The notes under the pieces: generated by a model
The model's database searches: none
What the model was told of the DNA's origin: nothing
Seen by the model: the letters and a program-made list of their open reading frames with translations, nothing else
Translations under genes and position numbers: made by a program
Origin: Elymus sibiricus
Lineage: Eukaryota; Streptophyta; Magnoliopsida; Poales; Poaceae
Assembly (NCBI GenBank): GCA_039707655.1
Contig: CM077676.1
Location: 81,617,895-81,681,894, forward strand
DNA length: 64,000 nt
Reading direction: 5' to 3'
Shown: positions 48,001-60,936 of the stretch, piece after piece
Layout of the letters: the number at the start of each line of letters is the position of its first letter
Numbering within the stretch: the stretch's first letter is position 1

Positions 48001-48465
48001 CTGTAACCCTCTCAACTTTTTAGCACATGCTATGTGGGTGAAATGATGATACCATGCCAAGTTTCAACCTTTTCAGAGTTCATTTGTAGTGCTTTTCAAT
48101 TTCAGGGTCATTTAGCTCGAAAAAATCATTAAATGCATGAAAAATAGCAAATGAAGTTAGAAAGGGTTGAAATTTGAGGATGTGGCTTTGAATGGTGCAT
48201 ATTGAATGCACAAAAAGTCTGGAGTTGAAATAAGTTTAAAAAAAATGAAATGCGTTTGTAACACATGAGTTTTCGTCCGAAACCTTGATACTTCGAAGGA
48301 GATGGTCCAGTTTGTACACGAACTGCATCCAGTTTTTTCCGTAACCCTCTCAACTTTTTAGCACATGCTATGTGGGTCAAATGATGATACCATGCCAAGT
48401 TTCAGCCTTTTCAGAGTTCATTTGTAGTGCTTTTCAATTTCAGGGTCATTTAGCTCAAAAAATCA
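45088..48465. repeat. Decamer tandem duplication copy 2, 3,378 bp
   Basis: Starts are 45088, 45425, 45763, 46101, 46440, 46778, 47115, 47453, 47791 and 48129. I saw no difference from copy 1 by eye. The junction puts two complete A monomers side by side (44751 and 45088), which elsewhere happens only where one of the pair is a chimera. AAGCTT is at 45866-45871. Confidence 0.92.
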
Positions 48466-51169
48466 TTAAATGCATGAAAAATAGCAAATGAAGTTAGAAA
48501 GGGTTGAAATTTGAGGATGTGGCTTTGAATGGTGCATATTGCATGCACAAAAAGTCTGGAGTTGAAATAAGTTTAAAAAAAATGAAATGCCTTTGTAACA
48601 GATGAGTTTTCGTCCGAAACCTTGATACTTCGAAGGAGATGGTCCAGTTTGTACACGAAGTGCATCCAATTTATGCCGTAACCCTCTCAACTTTTTAGCA
48701 CATGCTATGTGGGTGAAATGATGATACCATGCCAAGTTTCAACCTTTTCAGAGTTCATTTGTAGTGCTTTTCAATTTCAGGGTCATTTAGCTCAAAAAAA
48801 TCATTAAATGCATGAAAAATAGCAAATGAAGTTAGAAAGGGTTGAAATTTGAGGATTTGGCTTTGAATGGTGCATATTGAATGCACAAAAAGTCTGGAGT
48901 TGAAATAAGTTTAAAAAAAATGAAATGCTTTTGTAACAGATGAGTTTTCGTCCGAAACCTTGATACTTCGAAGGAGATGGTCCAGTTTGTACACGAAGTG
49001 CATCCAGTTTTTGCCGTAACCCTCTCAACTTTTTATCACATGCTATGTGGGTGAAATGATGATACCATGCCAAGTTTCAACCTTTTCAGAGTTTATTTGT
49101 AGTGCTTTTCAATTTCAGGGTCATTTAGCTCAAAAAAATCATTAAATGCATGAAAAATAGCAAATGAAGTTAGAAAGGGTTGAAATTTGAGGATGTGGCT
49201 TTGAATGGTGCATATTGAAAGCACAAAAAGTCTGGAGTTGAAATAAGTTTAAAAAAAATGAAATGCCTTTGTAACAGATGAGTTTTCGTCCGAAACCTTG
49301 ATACTTCGAAGGAGATGGTCCAGTTTGTACACGAAGTGCATCCAGTTTTTGCTGTAACCCTCTCAACTTTTTAGCACATGCTATGTGGGTGAAATGATGA
49401 TACCATGCCAAGTTTCAACCTTTTCAGAGTTCATTTGTAGTGCTTTTCAATTTCAGGGTCATTTAGCTCGAAAAAATCATTAAATGCATGAAAAATAGCA
49501 AATGAAGTTAGAAAGGGTTGAAATTTGAGGATGTGGCTTTGAATGGTGCATATTGAATGCACAAAAAGTCTGGAGTTGAAATAAGTTTAAAAAAAATGAA
49601 ATGCGTTTGTAACACATGAGTTTTCGTCCGAAACCTTGATACTTCGAAGGAGATGGTCCAGTTTGTACACGAACTGCATCCAGTTTTTTCCGTAACCCTC
49701 TCAACTTTTTAGCGCATGCTATGTGGGTCAAATGATGATACCATGCCAAGTTTCAGCCTTTTCAGAGTTCATTTGTAGTGCTTTTCAATTTCAGGGTCAT
49801 TTAGCTCAAAAAATCATTAAATGCATGAAAAATAGCAAATGAAATTAGAAAGGGTTGAAATTTGAGGATGTGGCTTTGAATGGTGCATATTGCATGCACA
49901 AAAAGTCTGGAGTTGAAATAAGTTTAAAAAAAATGAAATGCCTTTGTAACAGATGAGTTTTCGTCCGAAACCTTGATACTTCGAAGGAGATGGTCCAGTT
50001 TGTACACGAAGTGCATCCAGTTTATGCCGTAACCCTCTCAACTTTTTAGCACATGCTATGTGGGTGAAATGATGATACCATGCCAAGTTTCAACCTTTTC
50101 AGAGTTCATTTGTAGTGCTTTTCAATTTCAGGGTCATTTAGCTCAAAAAAATCATTAAATGCATGAAAAATAGCAAATGAAGTTAGAAAGGGTTGAAATT
50201 TGAGGATTTGGCTTTGAATGGTGCATATTGAATGCACAAAAAGTCTGGAGTTGAAATAAGTTTAAAAAAAATGAAATGCTTTTGTAACAGATGAGTTTTC
50301 GTCCGAAACCTTGATACTTCGAAGGAGATGGTCCAGTTTGTACACGAAGTGCATCCAGTTTTTGCCGTAACCCTCTCAACTTTTTATCACATGCTATGTG
50401 GGTGAAATGATGATACCATGCCAAGTTTCAACCTTTTCAGAGTTTATTTGTAGTGCTTTTCAATTTCAGGGTCATTTAGCTCAAAAAAATCATTAAATGC
50501 ATGAAAAATAGCAAATGAAGTTAGAAAGGGTTGAAATTTGAGGATTTGGCTTTGAATGGTGCATATTGAATGCACAAAAAGTCTGGAGTTGAAATAAGTT
50601 TAAAAAAAATGAAATGCTTTTGTAACAGATGAGTTTTCGTCCGAAACCTTGATACTTCGAAGGAGATGGTCCAGTTTGTACACGAAGTGCATCCAGTTTT
50701 TGCCGTAACCCTCTCAACTTTTTATCACATGCTATGTGGGTGAAATGATGATACCATGCCAAGTTTCAACCTCTTCAGAGTTTATTTGTAGTGCTTTTCA
50801 ATTTCAGGGTCATTTAGCTCAAAAAAAATCATTAAATGCATGAAAAATAGCAAATGAAGTTAGAAAGGGTTGAAATTTCAGGATGTGGCTTTGAATGGTG
50901 CATATTGAATGCACAAAAAGTCTGGAGTTGAAATAAGTTTAAAAAAAATGAAATGCCTTTGTAACAGATGAGTTTTCGTCCGAAACCTTGATACTTCGAA
51001 GGAGATGGTCCAGTTTGTACACGAAGTGCATCCAGTTTTTGCTGTAACCCTCTCAACTTTTTAGCACATGCTATGTGGGTGAAATGATGATACCATGCCA
51101 AGTTTCAACCTTTTCAGAGTTCATTTGTAGTGCTTTTCAATTTCAGGGTCATTTAGCTCGAAAAAATCA
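48466..51169. repeat. B-C-L then A-B-C-C-L
   Basis: Starts are 48466, 48804, 49142, 49480, 49817, 50155, 50493 and 50832. The B-C-L-A stretch 48466-49816 repeats 47115-48465 at +1,351 (CCAATTTATG in B, GAAAGCAC in L). The A-B-C-C-L stretch 49480-51169 has the order and variants of 40020-41709. Private: AGCGCATGC in the A unit at 49480. Confidence 0.82.
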
Positions 51170-54100
51170 TTAAATGCATGAAAAATAGCAAATGAAGTTA
51201 GAAAGGGTTGAAATTTGAGGATGTGGCTTTGAATGGTGCATATTGAATGCACAAAAAGTCTGGAGTTGAAATAAGTTTAAAAAAAATGAAATGCGTTTGT
51301 AACACATGAGTTTTCGTCCGAAACCTTGATACTTCGAAGGAGATGGTCCAGTTTGTACACGAACTGCATCCAGTTTTTTCCGTAACCCTCTCAACTTTTT
51401 AGCACATGCTATGTGGGTCAAATGATGATACCATGCCAAGTTTCAGCCTTTTCAGAGTTCATTTGTAGTGCTTTTCAATTTCAGGGTCATTTAGCTCAAA
51501 AAATCATTAAATGCATGAAAAATAGCAAATGAAATTAGAAAGGGTTGAAATTTGAGGATGTGGCTTTGAATGGTGCATATTGCATGCACAAAAAGTCTGG
51601 AGTTGAAATAAGTTTAAAAAAATGAAATGCCTTTGTAACAGATGAGTTTTCGTCCGAAACCTTGATACTTCGAAGGAGATGGTCCAGTTTGTACACGAAG
51701 TGCATCCAGTTTATGCCGTAACCCTCTCAACTTTTTAGCACATGCTATGTGGGTGAAATGATGATACCATGCCAAGTTTCAACCTTTTCAGAGTTCATTT
51801 GTAGTGCTTTTCAATTTCAGGGTCATTTAGCTCAAAAAAATCATTAAATGCATGAAAAATAGCAAATGAAGTTAGAAAGGGTTGAAATTTGAGGATTTGG
51901 CTTTGAATGGTGCATATTGAATGCACAAAAAGTCTGGAGTTGAAATAAGCTTAAAAAAATGAAATGCTTTTGTAACAGATGAGTTTTCGTCCGAAACCTT
52001 GATACTTCGAAGGAGATGGTCGAGTTTGTACACGAAGTGCATCCAGTTTTTGCCGTAACCCTCTCAACTTTTTATCACATGCTATGTGGGTGAAATGATG
52101 ATACCATGCCAAGTTTCAACCTTTTCAGAGTTTATTTGTAGTGCTTTTCAATTTCAGGGTCATTTAGCTCAAAAAAATCATTAAATGCATGAAAAATAGC
52201 AAATGAAGTTAGAAAGGGTTGAAATTTGAGGATTTGGCTTTGAATGGTGCATATTGAATGCACAAAAAGTCTGGAGTTGAAATAAGTTTAAAAAAAATGA
52301 AATGCTTTTGTAACAGATGAGTTTTCGTCCGAAACCTTGATACTTCGAAGGAGATGGTCCAGTTTGTACACGAAGTGCATCCAGTTTTTGCCGTAACCCT
52401 CTCAACTTTTTATCACATGCTATGTGGGTGAAATGATGATACCATGCCAAGTTTCAACCTATTCAGAGTTTATTTGTAGTGCTTTTCAATTTCAGGGTCA
52501 TTTAGCTCAAAAAAAATCATTAAATGCATGAAAAATAGCAAATGAAGTTAGAAAGGGTTGAAATTTCAGGATGTGGCTTTGAATGGTGCATATTGAATGC
52601 ACAAAAAGTCTGGAGTTGAAATAAGTTTAAAAAAAATGAAATGCCTTTGTAACAGATGAGTTTTCGTCCGAAACCTTGATACTTCGAAGGAGATGGTCCA
52701 GTTTGTACACGAAGTGCATCCAGTTTTTGCTGTAACCCTCTCAACTTTTTAGCACATGCTATGTGGGTGAAATGATGATACCATGCCAAGTTTCAACCTT
52801 TTCAGAGTTCATTTGTAGTGCTTTTCAATTTCAGGGTCATTTAGCTCGAAAAAATCATTAAATGCATGAAAAATAGCAAATGAAGTTAGAAAGGGTTGAA
52901 ATTTGAGGATGTGGCTTTGAATGGTGCATATTGAATGCACAAAAAGTCTGGAGTTGAAATAAGTTTAAAAAAAATGAAATGCGTTTGTAACACATGAGTT
53001 TTCGTCCGAAACCTTGATACTTCGAAGGAGATGGTCCAGTTTGTACACGAACTGCATCCAGTTTTTTCCGTAACCCTCTCAACTTTTTAGCACATGCTAT
53101 GTGGGTCAAATGATGATACCATGCCAAGTTTCAGCCTTTTCAGAGTTCATTTGTAGTGCTTTTCAATTTCAGGGTCATTTAGCTCAAAAAATCATTAAAT
53201 GCATGAAAAATAGCAAATGAAATTAGAAAGGGTTGAAATTTGAGGATGTGGCTTTGAATGGTGCATATTGCATGCACAAAAAGTCTGGAGTTGAAATAAG
53301 TTTAAAAAAAATGAAATTCCTTTGTAACAGATGAGTTTTCGTCCGAAACCTTGATACTTCGAAGGAGATGGTCCAGTTTGTACACGAAGTGCATCCAGTT
53401 TATGCCGTAACCCTCTCAACTTTTTAGCACATGCTATGTGGGTGAAATGATGATACCATGCCAAGTTTCAACCTTTTCAGAGTTCATTTGTAGTGCTTTT
53501 CAATTTCAGGGTCATTTAGCTCAAAAAAATCATTAAATGCATGAAAAATAGCAAATGAAGTTAGAAAGGGTTGAAATTTGAGGATTTGGCTTTGAATGGT
53601 GCATATTGAATGCACAAAAAGTCTGGAGTTGAAATAAGCTTAAAAAAATGAAATGCTTTTGTAACAGATGAGTTTTCGTCCGAAACCTTGATACTTCGAA
53701 GGAGATGGTCGAGTTTGTACACGAAGTGCATCCAGTTTTTGCCGTAACCCTCTCAACTTTTTATCACATGCTATGTGGGTGAAATGATGATACCATGCCA
53801 AGTTTCAACCTTTTCAGAGTTTATTTGTAGTGCTTTTCAATTTCAGGGTCATTTAGCTCAAAAAAATCATTAAATGCATGAAAAATAGCAAATGAAGTTA
53901 GAAAGGGTTGAAATTTGAGGATTTGGCTTTGAATGGTGCATATTGAATGCACAAAAAGTCTGGAGTTGAAATAAGTTTAAAAAAAATGAAATGCTTTTGT
54001 AACAGATGAGTTTTCGTCCGAAACCTTGATACTTCGAAGGAGATGGTCCAGTTTGTACACGAAGTGCATCCAGTTTTTGCCGTAACCCTCTCAACTTTTT

Positions 54101-54546
54101 ATCACATGCTATGTGGGTGAAATGATGATACCATGCCAAGTTTCAACCTATTCAGAGTTTATTTGTAGTGCTTTTCAATTTCAGGGTCATTTAGCTCAAA
54201 AAAAATCATTAAATGCATGAAAAATAGCAAATGAAGTTAGAAAGGGTTGAAATTTCAGGATGTGGCTTTGAATGGTGCATATTGAATGCACAAAAAGTCT
54301 GGAGTTGAAATAAGTTTAAAAAAAATGAAATGCCTTTGTAACAGATGAGTTTTCGTCCGAAACCTTGATACTTCGAAGGAGATGGTCCAGTTTGTACACG
54401 AAGTGCATCCAGTTTTTGCTGTAACCCTCTCAACTTTTTAGCACATGCTATGTGGGTGAAATGATGATACCATGCCAAGTTTCAACCTTTTCAGAGTTCA
54501 TTTGTAGTGCTTTTCAATTTCAGGGTCATTTAGCTCGAAAAAATCA
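51170..54546. repeat. A-B-C'-C-L pentamer higher-order repeat, two copies, ~1,689 bp
   Basis: Copy 1 starts at 51170, 51507, 51844, 52181 and 52520. Copy 2 starts at 52858, 53195, 53533, 53870 and 54209. C' has AAGCTT (51947-51952, 53636-53641) and a private GGTCGAGTTTG. The second C has CCTATTCAGAG in both copies. B differs: GAAATGCC with a shorter A-tract in copy 1, GAAATTCC in copy 2. Confidence 0.87.
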
Positions 54547-56572
54547 TTAAATGCATGAAAAATAGCAAATGAAGTTAGAAAGGGTTGAAATTTGAGGATG
54601 TGGCTTTGAATGGTGCATATTGAATGCACAAAAAGTCTGGAGTTGAAATAAGTTTAAAAAAAATGAAATGCGTTTGTAACACATGAGTTTTCGTCCGAAA
54701 CCTTGATACTTCGAAGGAGATGGTCCAGTTTGTACACGAACTGCATCCAGTTTTTTCCGTAACCCTCTCAACTTTTTAGCACATGCTATGTGGGTCAAAT
54801 GATGATACCATGCCAAGTTTCAGCCTTTTCAGAGTTCATTTGTAGTGCTTTTCAATTTCAGGGTCATTTAGCTCAAAAAATCATTAAATGCATGAAAAAT
54901 AGCAAATGAAATTAGAAAGGGTTGAAATTTGAGGATGTGGCTTTGAATGGTGCATATTGCATGCACAAAAAGTCTGGAGTTGAAATAAGTTTAAAAAAAA
55001 TGAAATTCCTTTGTAACAGATGAGTTTTCGTCCGAAACCTTGATACTTCGAAGGAGATGGTCCAGTTTGTACACGAAGTGCATCCAGTTTATGCCGTAAC
55101 CCTCTCAACTTTTTAGCACATGCTATGTGGGTGAAATGATGATACCATGCCAAGTTTCAACCTTTTCAGAGTTCATTTGTAGTGCTTTTCAATTTCAGGG
55201 TCATTTAGCTCAAAAAAATCATTAAATGCATGAAAAATAGCAAATGAAGTTAGAAAGGGTTGAAATTTGAGGATTTGGCTTTGAATGGTGCATATTGAAT
55301 GCACAAAAAGTCTGGAGTTGAAATAAGTTTAAAAAAATGAAATGCTTTTGTAACAGATGAGTTTTCGTCCCAAACCTTGATACTTCGAAGGAGATGGTCC
55401 AGTTTGTACACGAAGTGCATCCAGTTTTTGCCGTAACCCTCTCAACTTTTTATCACATGCTATGTGGGTGAAATGATGATACCATGCCAAGTTTCAACCT
55501 TTTCAGAGTTTATTTGTAGTGCTTTTCAATTTCAGGGTCATTTAGCTCAAAAAAAATCATTAAATGCATGAAAAATAGCAAATGAAGTTAGAAAGGGTTG
55601 AAATTTCAGGATGTGGCTTTGAATGGTGCATATTGAATGCACAAAAAGTCTGGAGTTGAAATAAGTTTAAAAAAAATGAAATGCCTTTGTAACAGATGAG
55701 TTTTCGTCCGAAACCTTGATACTTCGAAGGAGATGGTCCAGTTTGTACACGAAGTGCATCCAGTTTTTGCTGTAACCCTCTCAACTTTTTAGCACATGCT
55801 ATGTGGGTGAAATGATGATACCATGCCATGTTTCAACCTTTTCAGAGTTCATTTGTAGTGCTTTTCAATTTCAGGGTCATTTAGCTCGAAAAAATCATTA
55901 AATGCATGAAAAATAGCAAATGAAGTTAGAAAGGGTTGAAATTTGAGGATGTGGCTTTGAATGGTGCATATTGAATGCACAAAAAGTCTGGAGTTGAAAT
56001 AAGTTTAAAAAAAATGAAATGCGTTTGTAACACATGAGTTTTCGTCCGAAACCTTGATACTTCGAAGGAGATGGTCCAGTTTGTACACGAACTGCATCCA
56101 GTTTTTTCCGTAACCCTCTCAACTTTTTAGCACATGCTATGTGGGTCAAATGATGATACCATGCCAAGTTTCAGCCTTTTCAGAGTTCATTTGTAGTGCT
56201 TTTCAATTTCAGGGTCATTTAGCTCAAAAAATCATTAAATGCATGAAAAATAGCAAATGAAATTAGAAAGGGTTGAAATTTGAGGATGTGGCTTTGAATG
56301 GTGCATATTGCATGCACAAAAAGTCTGGAGTTGAAATAAGTTTAAAAAAAATGAAATGCTTTTGTAACAGATGAGTTTTCGTCCGAAACCTTGATACTTC
56401 GAAGGAGATGGTCCAGTTTGTACACGAAGTGCATCCAGTTTATGCCGTAACCCTCTCAACTTTTTAGCACATGCTATGTGGGTGAAATGATGATACCATG
56501 CCAAGTTTCAACCTTTTCAGAGTTCATTTGTAGTGCTTTTCAATTTCAGGGTCATTTAGCTCAAAAAAATCA
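54547..56572. repeat. A-B-C-L tetramer plus A-B
   Basis: Starts are 54547, 54884 (B, GAAATTCC), 55222 (C, private CGTCCCAAACC), 55560 (L, CATGCCATGTTTC), 55898 (A) and 56235 (B with C-like GCTTTTGTAAC). This is a shortened pentamer lacking one C. Confidence 0.8.
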
Positions 56573-56909
56573 TTAAATGCATGAAAAATAGCAAATGAAG
56601 TTAGAAAGGGTTGAAATTTGAGTATTTGGCTTTGAATGGTGCATATTGAATGCACAAAAAGTCTGGAGTTGAAATAAGTTTAAAAAAAATGAAATGCTTT
56701 TGTAACAGATGAGTTTTCGTCCGAAACCTTGATACTTCGAAGGAGATGGTCCAGTTTGTACACGAACTGCATCCAGTTTTTTCTGTAACCCTCTCAACTT
56801 TTTAGCACATGCTATGTGGGTCAAATGATGATACCATGCCAAGTTTCAGCCTTTTCAGAGTTCATTTGTAGTGCTTTTCAATTTCAGGGTCATTTAGCTC
56901 AAAAAATCA
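56573..56909. repeat. Chimeric C/A monomer (copy 1)
   Basis: The left part is C (GAGTATTTGG, GCTTTTGTAACAGATG). The right part is A (CGAACTGC, GGGTCAAATG, TTCAGCC) with TTTTTTCTG. The switch lies in the ~90 bases between the A-tract and the GTAC site. It recurs at 58924. Confidence 0.8.
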
Positions 56910-58585
56910 TTAAATGCATGAAAAATAGCAAATGAAGTTAGAAAGGGTTGAAATTTGAGGATGTGGCTTTGAATGGTGCATATTGAATGCACAAAAAGTC
57001 TGGAGTTGAAATAAGTTTAAAAAAAATGAAATGCGTTTGTAACACATGAGTTTTCGTCCGAAACCTTGATACTTCGAAGGAGATGGTCCAGTTTGTACAC
57101 GAACTGCATCCAGTTTTTTCTGTAACCCTCTCAACTTTTTAGCACATGCTATGTGGGTCAAATGATGATACCATGCCAAGTTTCAGCCTTTTCAGAGTTC
57201 ATTTGTAGTGCTTTTCAATTTCAGGGTCATTTAGCTCAAAAAATCATTAAATGCATGAAAAATAGCAAATGAAGTTAGAAAGGGTTGAAATTTGAGGATG
57301 TGGCTTTGAATGGTGCATATTTAATGCACAAAAAGTCTGGAGTTGAAATAAGTTTAAAAAAATGAAATGCCTTTGTAACAGATGAGTTTTCGTCCGAAAC
57401 CTTGATACTTCGAAGGAGATGGTCCAGTTTGTACACGAAGTGCATCCAGTTTTTGCCGTAACCCTCTCAACTTTTTAGCACATGCTATGTGGGTGAAATG
57501 ATGATACCATGCCAAGTTTCAACCTTTTCAGAGTTCATTTGTAGTGCTTTTCAATTTCAGGGTCATTTAGCTCAGAAAAATCATTAAATGCATGAAAAAT
57601 AGCAAATGAAGATAGAAAGGGTTGAAATTTGAGGATGTGGCTTTGAATGGTGCATATTAAATGCACAAAAATTCTGGAGTTGAAATAAGTTTAAAAAAAT
57701 GAAATGCCTTTCTAACAGATGAGTTTTCGTTCGAAACCTTGATACTTCGAAGGAGATGGTCCAGTTTGTACACGAAGTGCATCCAGTTTTTGCCGTAACC
57801 CTATCAACTTTTTATCACATGCTATGTGGGTGAAATGATGATACCATGCCAAGTTTCAACCTTTTCAAAGTTCATTTGTAGTGCTTTTCAATTTCAGGGT
57901 CATTTAGCTCAAAAAAATCATTAAATGCATGAAAAATAGCAAATGAAGTTACAAAGGGTTGAAATTTGAGGATGTGGCTTTGAATGGTGCATATTGAATG
58001 CACAAAAAGTCTGGAGTTGAAATAAGTTTAAAAAAAATGAAATGCCTTTGTAACAGATGAGTTTTCGTCCGAAACCTTGATACTTCGAAGGAGATGGTCC
58101 AGTTTGTACACGAAGTGCATCCAGTTTTTGCTGTAACCCTCTCAACTTTTTAGCACATGCTATGTGGGTGAAATGATGATACCATGCCAAGTTTCAACCT
58201 TTTCAGAGTTCATTTGTAGTGCTTTTCAATTTCAGGGTCATTTAGCTCAGAAAAATCATTAAATGCATGAAAAATAGCAAATGAAGTTAGAAAGGGTTGA
58301 AATTTGAGGATGTGGCTTCGAATGGTGCATATTGAATGCACAAAAAGTCTGGAGTTGAAATAAGTTTAAAAAAATGAAATGCCTTTGTAACAGATGAGTT
58401 TTCTTCCGAAACCTTGATACTTCGAAGGAGATGGTCCAGTTTGTACACGAAGTGCATCCAGTTTTTGCCGTAACCCTCTCAACTTTTTAGCACATGCTAT
58501 GTGGGTGAAATGATGATACCATGCCAAGTTTCAACCTTTTCAGAGTTCATTTGTAGTGCTCAGGGTCATTTAGCTCAAAAAATCA
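56573..58585. repeat. Heptamer domain copy 1 (C/A-A-Y-X-L-Z segment), 2,351-bp period
   Basis: Starts are 56573 (C/A chimera), 56910 (A with TTTTTTCTG), 57247 (Y, ATTTAATGC), 57584 (X, GAAGATAGAAAG, AAAATTCTGG, CCCTATCAAC, TTCAAAGTTC), 57921 (L, GTTACAAAGG) and 58259 (Z, 9-bp deletion). The private GAGTATTTGG, GAAGATAG, CCCTATCAAC and GTTACAAAGG recur at +2,351. The full period also includes a B slot (56235 and 58586), whose two members differ. Confidence 0.88.
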
Positions 58586-60936
58586 TTAAATGCATGAAAA
58601 ATAGCAAATGAAGTTAGAAAGGGTTGAAATTTGAGGATGTGGCTTTGAATGGTGCATATTGCATGCACAAAAAGTCTGGAGTTGAAATAAGTTTAAAAAA
58701 AATGAAATGCCTTTGTAACAGATGAGTTTTCGTTCGAAACCTTGATACTTCGAAGGAGATGGTCCAGTTTGTACACGAAGTGCATCCAGTTTATGCCGTA
58801 ACCCTCTCAACTTTTTAGCACATGCTATGTGGGTGAAATGATGATACCATGCCAAGTTTCAACCTTTTCAGAGTTCATTTGTAGTGCTTTTCAATTTCAG
58901 GGTCATTTAGCTCAAAAAAATCATTAAATGCATGAAAAATAGCAAATGAAGTTAGAAAGGGTTGAAATTTGAGTATTTGGCTTTGAATGGTGCATATTGA
59001 ATGCACAAAAAGTCTGGAGTTGAAATAAGTTTAAAAAAAATGAAATGCTTTTGTAACAGATGAGTTTTCGTCCGAAACCTTGATACTTCGAAGGAGATGG
59101 TCCAGTTTGTACACGAACTGCATCCAGTTTTTTCTGTAACCCTCTCAACTTTTTAGCACATGCTATGTGGGTCAAATGATGATACCATGCCAAGTTTCAG
59201 CCTTTTCAGAGTTCATTTGTAGTGCTTTTCAATTTCAGGGTCATTTAGCTCAAAAAATCATTAAATGCATGAAAAATAGCAAATGAAGTTAGAAAGGGTT
59301 GAAATTTGAGGATGTGGCTTTGAATGGTGCATATTGAATGCACAAAAAGTCTGGAGTTGAAATAAGTTTAAAAAAAATGAAATGCGTTTGTAACACATGA
59401 GTTTTCGTCCGAAACCTTGATACTTCGAAGGAGATGGTCCAGTTTGTACACGAACTGCATCCAGTTTTTTCTGTAACCCTCTCAACTTTTTAGCACATGC
59501 TATGTGGGTCAAATGATGATACCATGCCAAGTTTCAGCCTTTTCAGAGTTCATTTGTAGTGCTTTTCAATTTCAGGGTCATTTAGCTCAAAAAATCATTA
59601 AATGCATGAAAAATAGCAAATGAAGTTAGAAAGGGTTGAAATTTGAGGATGTGGCTTTGAATGGTGCATATTTAATGCACAAAAAGTCTGGAGTTGAAAT
59701 AAGTTTAAAAAAATGAAATGCCTTTGTAACAGATGAGTTTTCGTCCGAAACCTTGATACTTCGAAGGAGATGGTCCAGTTTGTACACGAAGTGCATCCAG
59801 TTTTTGCCGTAACCCTCTCAACTTTTTAGCACATGCTATGTGGGTGAAATGATGATACCATGCCAAGTTTCAACCTTTTCAGAGTTCATTTGTAGTGCTT
59901 TTCAATTTCAGGGTCATTTAGCTCAGAAAAATCATTAAATGCATTAAAAATAGCAAATGAAGATAGAAAGGGTTGAAATTTGAGGATGTGGCTTTGAATG
60001 GTGCATATTAAATGCACAAAAATTCTGGAGTTGAAATAAGTTTAAAAAAATGAAATGCCTTTCTAACAGATGAGTTTTCGTTCGAAACCTTGATACTTCG
60101 AAGGAGATGGTCCAGTTTGTACACGAAGTGCATCCAGTTTTTGCCGTAACCCTATCAACTTTTTATCACATGCTATGTGGGTGAAATGATGATACCATGC
60201 CAAGTTTCAACCTTTTCAAAGTTCATTTGTAGTGCTTTTCAATTTCAGGGTCATTTAGCTCAAAAAAATCATTAAATGCATGAAAAATAGCAAATGAAGT
60301 TACAAAGGGTTGAAATTTGAGGATGTGGCTTTGAATGGTGCATATTGAATGCACAAAAAGTCTGGAGTTGAAATAAGTTTAAAAAAAATGAAATGCCTTT
60401 GTAACAGATGAGTTTTCGTCCGAAACCTTGATACTTCGAAGGAGATGGTCCAGTTTGTACACGAAGTGCATCCAGTTTTTGCTGTAACCCTCTCAACTTT
60501 TTAGCACATGCTATGTGGGTGAAATGATGATACCATGCCAAGTTTCAACCTTTTCAGAGTTCATTTGTAGTGCTTTTCAATTTCAGGGTCATTTAGCTCA
60601 GAAAAATCATTAAATGCATGAAAAATAGCAAATGAAGTTAGAAAGGGTTGAAATTTGAGGATGTGGCTTCGAATGGTGCATATTGAATGCACAAAAAGTC
60701 TGGAGTTGAAATAAGTTAAAAAAAATGAAATGCCTTTGTAACAGATGAGTTTTCTTCCGAAACCTTGATACTTCGAAGGAGATGGTCCAGTTTGTACACG
60801 AAGTGCATCCAGTTTTTGCCGTAACCCTCTCAACTTTTTAGCACATGCTATGTGGGTGAAATGATGATACCATGCCAAGTTTCAACCTTTTCAGAGTTCA
60901 TTTGTAGTGCTCAGGGTCATTTAGCTCAAAAAATCA
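58586..60936. repeat. Heptamer domain copy 2 (B-C/A-A-Y-X-L-Z), 2,351 bp
   Basis: Starts are 58586 (B with CGTTCG), 58924 (C/A chimera), 59261 (A), 59598 (Y), 59935 (X, private GCATTAAAAATAG), 60272 (L) and 60610 (Z with AAGTTAAAAAAAATG and the 9-bp deletion). Rare variants match copy 1. Confidence 0.88.

Noticed and set aside
41710..48465. Treating the identical 3,378-bp copies as certain biology
   Set aside because: Exact tandem copies can arise from assembly error in satellites. Sequence alone cannot separate the two, so the claim is kept as a finding with a long-read test.
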